A stretch of 24,249 bases of DNA from Rhizophagus sp. LPA8_4_AMF (lineage: Eukaryota > Glomeromycota > Glomeromycetes > Glomerales > Glomeraceae), in the NCBI GenBank assembly GCA_021464525.1, contig JADRCO010000952.1, forward strand, positions 1-24,249, read 5' to 3'. This document shows positions 1 through 9,630 of this stretch, piece after piece. The notes below the pieces were generated by a model that did no database searches, had not been told where the DNA came from, and saw only the letters and a program-made list of their open reading frames with translations. Numbering within the stretch: position 1 is the first letter of the stretch; each line of letters begins with the position of its first letter. Both the position numbers and the translations under genes were made by a program.

Positions 1-152
1 ACAAATTTTAATTTTTTTATGACACAAATTCGATTAGTTTCGATTATCCGAAATCGAAGATCGAATTTTAGAATCGAAATTTGCGAAACGATTAATCGCG
101 ATTAATCGATTCTAAAATCGATTCTAATAATGGGAATCGATGCCAATCCCTA
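1..152. repeat. Right end of an AT-rich inverted-repeat element, cut by the window edge
   Basis: The stretch is built from ATCGATT and TTAATCG words. It holds a perfect 20 bp palindrome at 89-108 (cgattaatcg read twice) and an outer inverted pair, 61-77 against 107-122, that differs by one base. It ends in GCCAATCCCTA at 152, whose reverse complement starts TAGGGATTGG. TA(G/A)GG starts are typical of hAT-superfamily termini. The other end is outside the window, so the 8 bp target duplication (expected copy at 153-160) cannot be tested. A non-autonomous hAT-like element is an inference. Confidence 0.45.
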
Positions 153-316
153 TTCACAGAATATGTCAGCTGAATATTTAAGTGAGGTAATTATAATATT
201 AGAATTTTTTATTAATTAATAATATGAAATTTAACCATTTATTTTACTTAATATTGAGCTTAAATCACATTGGAATTTAAATAAATCATATGCAAATTAA
301 TTAAAATTTGAATAAA

Positions 317-1160
317 GATCCGGAAACTAAAGAATTTATGATGATTATCAAATTTGTGAAAATCGGAAATTTGAGATGTTTTCTTTCGAGAATTTCAACA
401 ACGTTTTGTGGAAAGATAAAATTAATTATTTACATGAAGTCCTAAAATATTTGCATAAATTAGGATATTTTCACAAGGATTTTCATAATGGAAATATATT
501 ATTGAATTATGAGAACATGATAATTTCATATATTTCAGATTTTGGATTATCAGACTTCGGGACCATCAAATGAACAAAAATCGGATGATAAAATATGTGG
601 CGCATTACCATTTATTACTCCAGAAGTTTTAAATGGAGAACCATATACATTATCTTCTGATATTTATAGTTTTGGTATAATTATGATAAAATTGTTATCT
701 GGAAAACCGCCCTTTCATTAGAGACAACACAATACTGGCCTAGCACTGACAATATGTAATGGACTCAGACCAGAATTTGGAAAAGGAACTCCTGAAATTT
801 GTAAAAAATTAGCTTATAGATGTATGAATGCCATTTTTAATCAAAGGTCAACAGCAGAAGAATTATACGACACATTAAACTTTTGGTGGTATTCTTCTGG
901 TATTGATAGTTTTTGTTATAATGAATATCAAGAAAAAGAAGTATTTGGTTATAAAGGAAAAGAAATTAAAGTTATATTTGACGAAGCTGATAAATAAATA
1001 CCAAAAAATTTAATTTCATATGAATTTTAATTTCATATGAAAAGTATCCTGATGAAATTACTCTAGTAGGATATTAACATTTAATCATTTGCCAAAACCT
1101 GTTAATTAATCTATTGTTACTTCACATCAATGATGAAGAAAATAATAATATAGGTATTAT
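317..1160 (+). pseudogene. Decayed TKL-like protein kinase (C-terminal part of kinase domain plus tail)
   Basis: The pieces are collinear with a kinase of the family expanded in Rhizophagus. First comes DPETKEFMMIIKF (317 on), the hinge region. Then, in another frame, comes FNNVLWKDKINYLHEVLKYLH (391 on), YFHKDFHNGNILL, which matches the catalytic loop HxDxxxxN, and SDFGLSD, the DFG motif. Next is CGALPFITPEVLNGEPYT, the APE-like motif, and SSDIYSFGIIMIKLLSG, helix F. The fragment ends with GTPEICKKLAYRCMN, RSTAEELYDTLNFW and EKEVFGYKGKEIKVIFDEADK. Relics of the usual tail (ISYEKYPDE, LPKPVN) follow to about 1160. The frame changes near 380 and again after 570, and there is an in-frame TAG after GKPPFH near 719. 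The part upstream of 317 (glycine loop, VAIK lysine) is missing. This is a host gene relic with no expected activity. Confidence 0.85.
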
Positions 1161-1444
1161 ATTTAAAATGTTTTCCTATAATTGCTAATTTTATTATTTG
1201 AATAGATTTTCAAGATTCTCATTTGATTGATCTATACTCATTAAATTTAAATGGTGATATTTTTTTTTTATTATATTCAAAATATTACTAACACTAATGG
1301 TATATGTTTTTTATTTAATAAATAACAAAGATAATGCAGAAAATTAATTATATGGCAAAATATTTATTTATATAAATTATTAATTTTAATTTATATGAGT
1401 AAAGGATTATAAGGTGAAAGGGAGGCATAAGTATATCAAATATA
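1161..1444. other. Gene-free AT-rich stretch
   Basis: A/T-rich sequence with short homopolymers. I see no coding signal, repeat array or RNA gene on either strand. Confidence 0.6.
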
Positions 1445-1604
1445 AAGTATAAAGATAAACTGTACTGTACGATCGGCTAAACTGTACTGTACAAATTTTT
1501 TTTCAAAATTTATTGTACAGTACAGTACAGTACTATATAAAGCGCTATATTGTACTGTATGATGAATTAAAAAAATTCGTACAGTACAGTTTATTACTAT
1601 ACTT
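1445..1604. mobile_element. Small MITE-like element with GTACTGTAC inverted termini
   Basis: The left end (1445-1470) contains AAACTGTACTGTAC. The right end (1579-1604) is close to its reverse complement, GTACAGTACAGTTT. The match spans about 26 bp with a few mismatches inside AAGTATA..ATAAACTG. The inside repeats the GTACAGTAC word (1515-1532) and has an AGCGCT palindrome at 1541-1546. Length is about 160 bp with no coding capacity. No clear target duplication was found, so the superfamily is not assigned. A second, shorter copy lies at 2854-2932. Confidence 0.6.
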
Positions 1605-1986
1605 GTAATTTATATTTATAATAGGATGTAGATAATTTGACATACTGATTAACTTAGTTTAAATAATAACTTTTTAACCTACACGTTTTTTCACTTGTTA
1701 ACTGCACTATTCTCGTAAAATAAATTAAATAATTAACAATTTTTTATTAATCATTAAGATTGAAATTTTATTAACATACTGATTTACATAAAATTTTTTT
1801 TACAATTTGACAGATCCTTTTTGTTTCTAACGAGTTTAAAAGGTATTTAGTTAATATTTTTATAAAATATGATTAATTTAATTAATTTAATATTTTTTTT
1901 ATTTCAAAACTGCCTCTTAAATCAAAAAAAGGAAAAAATAGAGATGAAAAGGAACAGAAAAGCAATAAAAGGAAAACATCATGAGT
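1605..1986. other. Gene-free AT-rich stretch
   Basis: AT-rich, with T and A runs at 1792-1800 and 1887-1896. No coding or structural signal seen. Confidence 0.55.
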
Positions 1987-2370
1987 AGAAACAAGCGCCA
2001 GGAATTAAAAATACGAAAATGAAGTGCCAGGAACGAAAAAATGAAAAGAAACCATCAGGAATAAAAATCAGCAAAAGGAATGTCAGGAATGAAAAACAAC
2101 AAACGGGAAATGTCAGAAATGAAAAATAACAAAAGAAAAGTATCAGGAATGAAAAAATGAAAAGGAGATGTCGAGAACGAAATAGGATGCATCAGGAATA
2201 AAAAAAATGAAAGAAAGACGTTAAGGATGAGAAACAACAAAAGGGAGATGTCAGAAACGAAAAACAAATAGACGTAGAAAGTATCAGAAATGGAAAATCA
2301 TAAAAGAGAAGTATCAGGAATGAAAAAAAGAAATATAAGAAAGATGTTATGAATGAAAACAATTAAGTGA
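1987..2370. repeat. Purine-rich minisatellite, period about 30 bp, about 13 copies
   Basis: The word TCAGGAATGAAAAA and its variants recur with the GGAA core near 2001, 2030, 2058, 2086, 2116, 2146, 2175, 2195, 2225, 2255, 2287, 2317 and 2347. Spacing is 28-32 bp with one short step of 20. The plus strand is almost pure A/G. The minus strand reads as a long Phe/Leu-rich open frame, which I take as a by-product of the repeat and not a gene. Copies have diverged enough to suggest an old array. Confidence 0.8.
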
Positions 2371-2853
2371 CAGTAACAAAAAAAACATTAGAAATAAAAA
2401 AAGAAAACCACCGCCCATGAAAAAGAAGAAATAATTAATAAGTTTTAAAATCAAAAAGAAGTAACAGAAAACAATAAAATAATAAGAAAAAAGACATACT
2501 TCAGTTCCTTAGTAGCTAAAATGTTTCAGCAAGAAGCAACTATGTTGAAATTGTCTAAAAAAACAGTTAACAAAAGTAAAAAGCAATAAATAAATAAATA
2601 AAACAGTAAAATAGTAAAAAAACAGTAAAAATTACCTTGAACTGTGCGCTAGACTTTTCTAAGAAAGTCATTCACAGCTTTAAAAAAGAAAAAAAATACT
2701 GATTTCAAAAAATAAAATAACAAAAGAAAAAAAAATAGTACACAATATTTACTTATTTATTTATTTATTTTATGTCACATAGGAGGAGTAAAATAGTACA
2801 CAATAAAGTGGATAAAAAAAACAGATTAAATGTACACGTGACAAATCACGTGA
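2371..2853. other. A-rich gene-free stretch
   Basis: Mostly A-rich sequence with CAGTAAAA words at 2600-2632 and TTTA tetramers at 2752-2771. No supported gene. Confidence 0.5.
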
Positions 2854-2932
2854 AAAACTGTACTGTATGAAAAAAATCGTACAATCATGATTATTCGTAC
2901 AGTGCAGTTGAGCTGATTGTACAGTACAGTTT
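2854..2932. mobile_element. Second GTACTGTAC inverted-repeat element (short)
   Basis: AAAACTGTACTGTA at the left is mirrored by TACAGTACAGTTT at the right end (2919-2931). Partial copies of the word (GTACAGTGCAG, 2897-2908) lie inside. At about 80 bp it is half the size of the 1445-1604 copy and looks like a deletion product of the same family. A separate imperfect palindrome, CACGTGACAAATCACGTG, abuts it at 2835-2852. Confidence 0.5.
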
Positions 2933-2940
2933 ATATGTAT

Positions 2941-3069
2941 ACCCTCAAATATATAATTGTTTATATCTAGTGAATTTAGTACCGTCATTGTAGTAGAAAA
3001 TAAATCGTCTGGGGCAGGCCAAAGTTGAGGTGGAATAGACATAGTGCGCGGCAATAATAATAAATTCAT
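2941..3069 (-). CDS. Possible first exon or fragment, unknown protein
   Basis: From the ATG at 3069 the minus strand reads MNLLLLPRTMSIPPQLWP, then APDDLFSTTMTVLNSLDINN, before running into the inverted-repeat element at 2932. The piece is less AT-biased than its surroundings and its composition looks protein-like. It could be the start of a gene whose remainder lies beyond an intron (GGTATAC at about 2945 could be a donor), or a chance frame. I do not recognise it. Confidence 0.2.
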
Positions 3070-3512
3070 TTTAAAGGATTAATTTTGATACATTTGTAGT
3101 CAATAAATGGAATATTTATTATTAAACTTATTTTACTAATTGAGAATATAATCATTCATTATATTTATTTCGAATTAAAAAATTTAAAAATGGCACCATT
3201 CTAAAATAACTTTCAAACTTTATGCAAGTGAGCACCGAAATTCCGATATTCCGATATACTTTAAAAAATTTAATATTTTTGATTGTTGACCTGGTTCTCA
3301 TGGTACATTCACGATTGTTGATTGTTAATTTTAAAAGTTCCTAATTACTGCATGATCAGACATTTTTCAACTTTGTTTATGCCATTAACAATAATGATCG
3401 ATAGTTATACAGATATACAAGTCGACAAGAAAATGACGTCAAATTACCGGTGGCACATTTATCGCAGAAATGATTCCTGATGATTTACACCCATCAATGT
3501 TTCAAATGATAT
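3070..3512. other. Gene-free stretch
   Basis: AT-rich up to about 3200, then of more mixed composition. The near-tandem TTCCGATATTCCGATATAC lies at 3240-3258. No coding frame could be supported. Confidence 0.5.
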
Positions 3513-3800
3513 TTAGAATCCAAGCTTGTTAACATGTTTGAGATGAATAGTGACATTTTTTCCAATTTTTAACGCCTCACTTAAGAAGTTAAGCCTTTCC
3601 CAGTAGAGTATGTGTCCGTTATCAGTTAAAACAGATATTTTGTAAAACACCACCTTTTGCAGTATTGCCGATCGAATTAGAGATTCCTGCTTATCCTTTT
3701 GAGGATAGATCCGATCAGGGCTTTGAAGATCTATCCGACGATTAAGGCAGCTTCTCGGAAACTTGATTGACGATCGATAACAAGCCAATGAGAATGTCAC
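3513..3800 (-). CDS. Hypothetical 95-residue ORF
   Basis: The open frame runs from ATG at 3800 to a stop at 3513. It reads MTFSLACYRSSIKFPRSCLN at the start and SEALKIGKNVTIHLKHVNK near the end. Its base composition is clearly more GC-rich than the flanks and residues are well mixed, which favours real or recently real coding. No domain is recognised. It may be a gene fragment. It stands divergent to the channel gene that starts at 4051, and the ATCCG-rich repeat lies between them. Confidence 0.27.
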   Translation of the reverse strand: MTFSLACYRSSIKFPRSCLNRRIDLQSPDRIYPQKDKQESLIRSAILQKVVFYKISVLTDNGHILYWERLNFLSEALKIGKNVTIHLKHVNKLGF

Positions 3801-3844
3801 TTATGATAAAAAAACTTAGGCTTCTGCATCTCACACGATAAATT

Positions 3845-4005
3845 AATAATTCCTATCCGTTATCCATCAAAATTGGCTATCCGGATTGAACGGATACAGA
3901 ATTTTGGACACGGATAATTTAAGGTATCCGGGTAATATCCAGATAAATTAACTGGACATCTGGTAATACGTAAATCGGATAGTAAGTATTGTACTAGGAA
4001 TTTAT
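3845..4005. repeat. ATCCG-rich imperfect inverted repeat
   Basis: Words such as TATCCG and CGGATA recur in both orientations (TATCCGGATTGAACGGATA at 3882-3900, ACGGATAATTTAAGGTATCC at 3910-3929). The outer parts AATTCCTATCCG and CGGATAGTAAG..AGGAATT are roughly inverse. It resembles the better preserved hAT-like MITE at 14065-14441 and may be a decayed relative. It sits within about 50 bp of the channel gene start, so it could contribute promoter sequence. Confidence 0.4.
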
Positions 4006-4050
4006 TATTTATAAACTATCTTGGGATTCCTCCTAAATAATATAATCGAT

Positions 4051-6204
4051 ATGAATGACCTAGAAGGAGAAATTGATATTTTAATAAATGAAATATTTGT
4101 AGAGTTGGACAATACTGACGAATTAGAAAATCATGACATATGGGTCGAAGAATTTTTTGATTATTGTATAAAAGATGGAAAACTCGAAATTATGCTTGTG
4201 CTTTCTGCTTTGCTTCCAAAGATCATCAATTCTGGATCCTATGTAGAGTCATTGACCAATCTTATGAAGAAACTCACCTACAAAGAATGTAAACCTAAAA
4301 AGAGTTTCACATCAACTCGCGAACACCTTTGGAGTTATAAATTTTCCCCTTACGAAACTCCTGATCTTAAGTTTAAGATTCCCAAACCTGCAGGGTTTGT
4401 ATTATTCACTTCTCTTTCATACATCTCGCAAATTACATGCTAACTGTGGTTTAGATTAGACAAATTTGAGGAAATTGAAAAACACACAGCCATATTGTGC
4501 TACGCGCCACTACCTGGACTATCCACTCGTCTTTCGAAGGATAATGTGCTTAACTACATATTCCCTTATAAGCAAAGTTCCTTTGTCAAACTCACCGTAT
4601 CTAACCCTCTTGATTACAGTCTAAAGTCCAAATCTTTGTTAGTAGTATATTCATCTCCACCTATCCAAGCAATTATCAAGTTTAAGTGGCATGCTTTTGC
4701 GCGGTACTGTTGGATAATATTTGTCATCTTTTACCTACTTACATTGGTGCTACTTTCGGTGGCAGTCTACTGTAAAGACTATAATACAACTAACAATGAT
4801 ACATTAAACAAGATGTGGATTACAAACATGATTTTTGGAGCAATTTTGGCTCTCGTTGTGTTAAGATGTGTTATTGCGTTAATTATAATGAAATTTAAAG
4901 AAAGTGAACACAATACTAGATATTTGCTATCCCCTATAAGCTACTTTGTTATTATAACTTTTATCCTTCCTTTAATTGTTTCATTCCTAGAATATAAACA
5001 ATATTTAGATAGTGTTAATATTATTAAGGTACGGATTTAAATTGGTCATATTTTGGTTTTATAAATTGATTTTTAATAAATTATAATATTATCACAACAT
5101 ACTGATAGGTAAAAGCATGTCTCCATGCTTTCACATTCTTAATGTCCTGGATATGTCTTATTGCACTTTTGATTGCTGTCAAGAATATCGGAATATTTAT
5201 CATTGGTAAGAATTGCTCGAAAGTTTCCATACAGTGGGTTGATGAATATTATTAACCTATTTTACTGTTTAAAGTTTTTATAGAGATTTGTCATAGGATT
5301 GCTTGGTTCCTTATCTTTTTGTTTTTAGTCTTACTTGCTTGTGCACATGCGGCAATGACCTATTTAACACTTGTCCCAAATGAAGATACTGCCTCAACTA
5401 ATACTTCTGCCTCAACTGGTAAAAATTTTGTTTTTTCAATTTATGATAATCAAACATATCATAGAATACTTCCAAAAAAGATATAATGAATAACACGAGA
5501 GATAATTTTACATATTTAGAAAATAATGCAGCAAGTCATTTTGATACATTTGGTAAATCGCTCAAAAGTTTTTGGTCAATGATGCTAAGCGATTATGATC
5601 CCGTTAAAGATGAAAGAACATCAGCTTTTATGATCAAATTTATTTTTTCATTACCTGTAAACATCTTATTATTGAATGTCCTAAGTATGTATTAGAAGAA
5701 CTTTTATTTGTCTTCAGCAGTTTCTTTTCTAACATTGTCTTTTTTGAAAAGTTGCAATTGTGAATAAGGCCTATGAACAAGTACTATATGATTCTTATAC
5801 TAAATGGACTATTTTTCGAGCATATATTATTTCACTTATGGAAATCATTTTTGTATTACCGCGCCAAAATAAGTATGTCCATGTGTAAAACTGCGTGTGA
5901 TAACGGTTCAAGCTGATAACCATTGTGACTATCTAACCTTATTATTTATGATTGCAGGGAATTCTTTCCCTGTACCATTACTTACGAAGCTAATATTGAA
6001 AAGCTCAAGGAGGAGAAAAACCTAAAGCTTGAGGAAGACTGTGAGAAATACATAGGCAAAACTCAGGAGCAAACGCAAGCCTCGGAGCAGGGACAAATCC
6101 CAAAGTTGAAAATCAAGGAACTTGGGGAAAAAATAAAGAAGTTGTTACAAGAAATGGGACAAGAAAAGGAAAAACGAGAAGATGAATGTGGTGTTAATGT
6201 TTAA
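4051..6204 (+). CDS. TRP-like cation channel, seven exons, 573 residues
   Basis: I assemble exons 4051-4394, 4455-5028, 5109-5205, 5284-5418, 5481-5684, 5752-5872 and 5958-6204. Introns are 60-85 bp, GT...AG, and all phases agree. Predicted membrane helices are S1 about 200-220 (CWIIFVIFYLLTLVLLSVAV), S2 236-259, S3 275-294, S4 312-331 and S5 344-364. A pore-like stretch follows at 407-424 (SLKSFWSMMLSDYDP). S6 is at 433-458 and ends in NVLIAIVNKAYEQV, which resembles the S6/post-S6 region of TRP channels. The tail (about 500-573) is Lys/Glu-rich and probably coiled coil. The expected role is cation (possibly Ca2+) conduction across a membrane. The acidic N-terminus of about 115 residues is short compared with relatives I recall, which carry long cytosolic N-terminal domains. 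Weak points are the GTTTGT donor of intron 1 and the AAAAAAG acceptor of intron 4 (5419-5480). An AATAAA overlaps the stop at 6203-6208. Confidence 0.82.
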
Positions 6205-6895
6205 TAAATTTTAGTATTTTTTTATAAATTATTTATATTCCAAAGAATAATGCTAATTTAGAATTTACTTTGAATCAAATACCCAACAACTCACTATAAA
6301 AAGCGTCAAGTAATATGTCATCAATAAGAATTAAAGAAAATTATTGAAATTGATGCCGATCATCAGTGTCGATCATTTTTTAAAGCTACAACATATCCGT
6401 TCGTTCTTTATAATAAAATTTTCAATTTTTAATATTTTTCTATCAAGTTTTTTTTTATTATTTAGGTTAGTAAACACTTAATTAAATATATCAGATATAT
6501 TATAATATTATTAAGGTTTATATAGTAAAAAACCCAGTATTATACCCTTTAACTGTTGAAATCACAACTAATCACAGAAAATTACAAAAAACATACACGG
6601 AAGAAAATAGGAATCACAGTGAAGTTCCCGTAATGAAAGTTGCTCGTTTATTTATTTAGAAGTGATAAAATGGGTATTTAGAAATATTTATTGCATATTT
6701 TTCATAAAATATGACATATTAGAGTAAGTTTTATATTATAATATAATAATAAAATTTTTGACAACCACAATATTTTTTGTTAAATTACAAACACCAAGTG
6801 AGAACGTCTTTCTTTCAAACAAAGGAAAAAAAAGACAACTTTATACCCTCTTAAAAAGTATAGGTATATTTATATTTTTCATGAGATGATTCTGC
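6205..6895. other. Gene-free AT-rich intergenic stretch
   Basis: 3' flank of the channel gene. It contains short AT repeats (around 6490 and 6730) and no frame with protein-like composition. Confidence 0.55.
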
Positions 6896-7391
6896 TAGGG
6901 ATGGCAAAAAACATGTTTTAAACATTTTTTAAAACATTAAGCACTTTAATAGCCTTTACTTACGTAATACATATTTGCAATAAAAATTTAAGCATTTTAT
7001 TATATAATATATATTAATTTTCAATAAAATTTTTTTTTTTCATCATTTCAAACAGTCTATGCTAATATTTTCTAATTTTTTAGACACTTTATTATATTTT
7101 CAATAAAATTATTTAATTTTCGTCATTTCAATAAAATTTATTTAGTTTTCATCACCTTCACGTCCCTCAACTTCTGTAACTTTTTAAAGTGCTTACGGAC
7201 GTCTTTTAATGGTGGTCTTCCACGAGACATAATCTTAAAAAGAAAGGGATCACTAAAGATTGATTATTGATTAAAATATAATTACACAATTTTATCAATG
7301 TTTTACAACAAAAAAAAAAAGTTTTAAAACAATAAAAAACTGATTTAAATTGTTTTAAAACTTCTTGTTTTAAATCACGTGCCATCTCTCA
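6896..7391. mobile_element. Non-autonomous hAT-like element (deletion derivative)
   Basis: The left end TAGGGATGGCA is matched at the right by TGCCATCTCTCA, whose inverse is TGAGAGATGGCA. TAGGG/CCCTA-like ends are a hAT hallmark. Subterminal GTTTTAAAAC words occur at both ends (left 6912-6944, right 7321-7366), as expected for transposase-binding subterminal repeats. On the minus strand inside lies the start of a BED-finger-like protein (7138-7230). No convincing 8 bp target duplication was found, so the exact right border is uncertain. Confidence 0.6.
7138..7230 (-). pseudogene. N-terminal stub of a probable hAT transposase (30 codons)
   Basis: The frame reads MSRGRPPLKDVRKHFKKLQK, then ten more residues to a TAA. 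An Arg-Gly-Arg-Pro start followed by V-x-K-x-F is what I expect at the beginning of a BED zinc-finger, the DNA-binding module that opens many hAT transposases. The frame stops before any zinc-binding cysteines. It starts about 160 bp from the element's right end, where a transposase start codon would be. It is probably the surviving 5' end of an autonomous parent's gene, with the rest deleted. Confidence 0.5.
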
Positions 7392-7527
7392 TTGAATTTT
7401 TAACTAAAGAATTTAAAAAATGACGGAAATGATGGAAATGACGGAAAGTGAAATTTCCGTTTTGAAACTTTTCAATTGCACGCAGGTCACACATCTGATA
7501 TTGCAACACGTGCCCATTTACGCATCG

Positions 7528-7578
7528 GTTGACCATGGGTCAACTCGTACATCGGTCGACTCGTCCCATGGACGAGTC
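7528..7578. repeat. Two adjacent perfect hairpin palindromes around CATG
   Basis: GTTGACC-ATG-GGTCAAC (7528-7544) has 7 bp arms. GACTCGTCC-CAT-GGACGAGTC (7558-7578) has 9 bp arms. Both have a 3 nt loop, and CATCGGT precedes each. The segment is much richer in G+C than its surroundings. Function unknown: a protein-binding site or a transposon remnant are both possible. Confidence 0.6.
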
Positions 7579-8018
7579 ATCCTGCTTACATAATCAATGA
7601 TCATCCACTGGCTAATCAATAACTTATAAACGAAATATCAAATTCTAACAAAAATAATATAATAATAAATATCCTAACAATGTAATCTATTGTAACCCCT
7701 ATAAAATCTAACAAATAAAACAATATAATAAAATAATAAAATAGTTAAACTAACTAATTTTATATAACAATCATTTCATTGATGATTACTACGAAATGAT
7801 CATCTAGTTACAATGATTTCGTAACCCTATTTAGGTATTGAGTATATCGATCTAAAAAGAGCTTTATTTAGGATGATTATACAACAAAAGTAATAATACA
7901 TCCTAATTTGTCGTAAATAATTAATTTTTTGACCTTATTTTATATGCAAAATGGGAAATTAATTTTTTTTATTTTCCACTTTTGTACAATAATTAATGCG
8001 CTTTTTTTCCGTTTCCTT
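7579..8018. other. Gene-free AT-rich stretch with small palindromes
   Basis: At 7770-7825 the words ATGATCATC and GAAATGAT recur in both orientations around ACGAAATGATCATC. Nothing else is supported. Confidence 0.45.
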
Positions 8019-8323
8019 TCTCGTTAATTTGTACTTTCTATCAATATCTTCTATGCTGAAATGTCGCCAAGTAATTAAAGATATTTCCACTAGTTGACCA
8101 TATGAATCACAACTAAATAAGTAAAATGATAAAGTACTAAAATTTAAACGGACTTTTCCGTTGTATCATGGAAAATCTAGAAATAATTTCCGTATCTCCA
8201 ACAAAAGGCTCAAACTCCTGATAATGTATAATTCAGATATAAATAAAATACATACATCCAAAATTTCCAAATTCATTATCTTATTAATACTTTTTTATAA
8301 CATATATTAATTAACTTAATAAA
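8019..8323 (+). promoter_or_regulatory. Duplicated 5' region of a kinase-family gene
   Basis: The stretch matches the minus strand upstream of the pseudogene at 20717-21325. Shared blocks are TCTCGTTAATTTGTACTTTC with TCTATGCTGAAATG (8019-8062, opposite 21690-21740), TCAAACTCCTGATAATGTAT (8210-8229) and TTTCCAAATTCATTATCTTA (8264-8283). Conservation of three separated blocks in two decayed copies suggests the ancestral promoter and leader were duplicated with the gene. Confidence 0.6.
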
Positions 8324-8848
8324 ATGAAAATGGTAAATAAAAAAATGAGAATTCTTTTGATCCAACACCAAGATTAAAATCTAGTCCTATACCGATTGAA
8401 TTTATTTCTTTTAATAAGCATGATAAAAATTGTACTTATTGTGGGGAAGAATATATTATATGTGACGCTTCTTTGTTCTTTACAAAATATTGCAAAAAAT
8501 GTTTATCACGTTATGTTAATAATATAACCGATAATAATATTTATTTGGATGTACACTATATAATGCTATACAATGGGCTTGAAATGTAAAAAACATGAAA
8601 TAAGTAGGATTCAAGAATGCTGTGGAAATTGTGTGAGAATTTTATGTTTTAAACAAATAAGTGGATTTATTAGTCAGCATAGACTTGATAATAACGATTC
8701 ACTTTATACAATCAGGTGAATAAAAGTGAAAAATATTGTAAATTATGTGGAAATCCATTTTTCATCTCTATGGGAATTTGATCTTAAATTATGCTCTAAT
8801 TTCTTCTGGATTGACAGAATCAACCTTAAAAACATTATCTATATATTG
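8324..8848 (+). pseudogene. N-terminal zinc-ribbon part of a Rhizophagus-type kinase, decayed
   Basis: After an ATG at 8324 and a frame slip, the reading is DPTPRLKSSPIPIEFISFNK, then NCTYCGEEYI, KYCKKCLSRYVNNITDNNIY, LKCKKHEISRIQECCGNCVR and ILCFKQISGF. Further on come EKYCKLCGN and LISSGLTESTLKTLSIYC. The CxxC pairs (CTYC, CKKC, CKLC) are typical zinc ligands. From memory, this module precedes the kinase domain in many Rhizophagus proteins. The frame changes at least four times and the kinase domain itself is absent, so this is a relic. The minus-strand relative at 20717-21325 carries the same modules in the same order. Confidence 0.75.
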
Positions 8849-9070
8849 TAATTTATAAGAAATATATTATACTCTTTAGATCCAATTATATTATCTCAAA
8901 ATTAGAGAATAATACAAACACTGAAAAGTATTTAAAATAACAAATAAAAAATTTTTTATCTCATTATTAAGAAAATCATGTACTAAAGAAATTAAAATCC
9001 AGATATGATAGTATTTTATTATGATTTAAATTTGTCAATTTTTTTTTATTCTTTTCAGATTATAAATTTA

Positions 9071-9574
9071 ATATACACAGTGAAATTCGATAAACCGGAT
9101 CTATCCGTTCCACTAAAAATATCCGGTTTATCGGGATATCCGGTATAGCGAAAAATTTCGATATACCGAATTTCAATATAAAATCATGTGATAATCCGGT
9201 ATATCAAATTTTACTGTAAACTCTTTATAATTATAAAATTTATCAAAATATTTAGGTCGTGAAAATGTGTATTAATTGAATTTAATTTTGTTAATAACTT
9301 CAGCCAGAATTAAGATTTTCACCAAAATTAAGATCTACCCCATCACGTAGCTTCAATTTTATTGGTTCCTGATCACATGACCGGTTTATCGAATCATTTT
9401 AACTATAACTGGTTAGAAATTTGATCCGTTTTAGCGAATATCGAAACTTTACTAGTAAACTCCGGTATATCGAAACTATTTCAATATACGTGATTTGGTT
9501 CCAGCAAAAAAGTCCGGTTTAGGCCCAAATCCGGTTTATCGAAGATCCGGTTTATCGAATTTCACTGTGTATAT
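9071..9574. mobile_element. pogo/mariner-like MITE with 32 bp perfect terminal inverted repeats
   Basis: Positions 9071-9102 and 9543-9574 are exact reverse complements over 32 bp. The core is CAGTGAAATTCGATAAACCG, preceded by ATATACA. CAGTGAAA-type termini next to TA fit Tc1/mariner elements of the pogo/Tigger group, whose target site is TA. The inside repeats CCGGTTTATCG and CCGGTATATCGAAA several times (for example 9122-9130, 9461-9472, 9533-9541). There is no open reading frame. Because the ends are identical, the insertion is probably young. Confidence 0.85.
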
Positions 9575-9630
9575 ACATTTTAATAAATATATAATTTATT
9601 ATTTTAAAATATTTGAAGTAATTGTATATC

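Noticed and set aside
2055-2267. Phe/Leu-rich minus-strand ORF over the purine array
   Set aside because: Explained by the approximately 30 bp A/G-rich repeat; no start context and no neighbouring coding signal.
2770-2940. C-terminal part of the minus-strand ORF 2770-3069
   Set aside because: It reads through the GTACTGTAC inverted-repeat element, so it is not likely coding.
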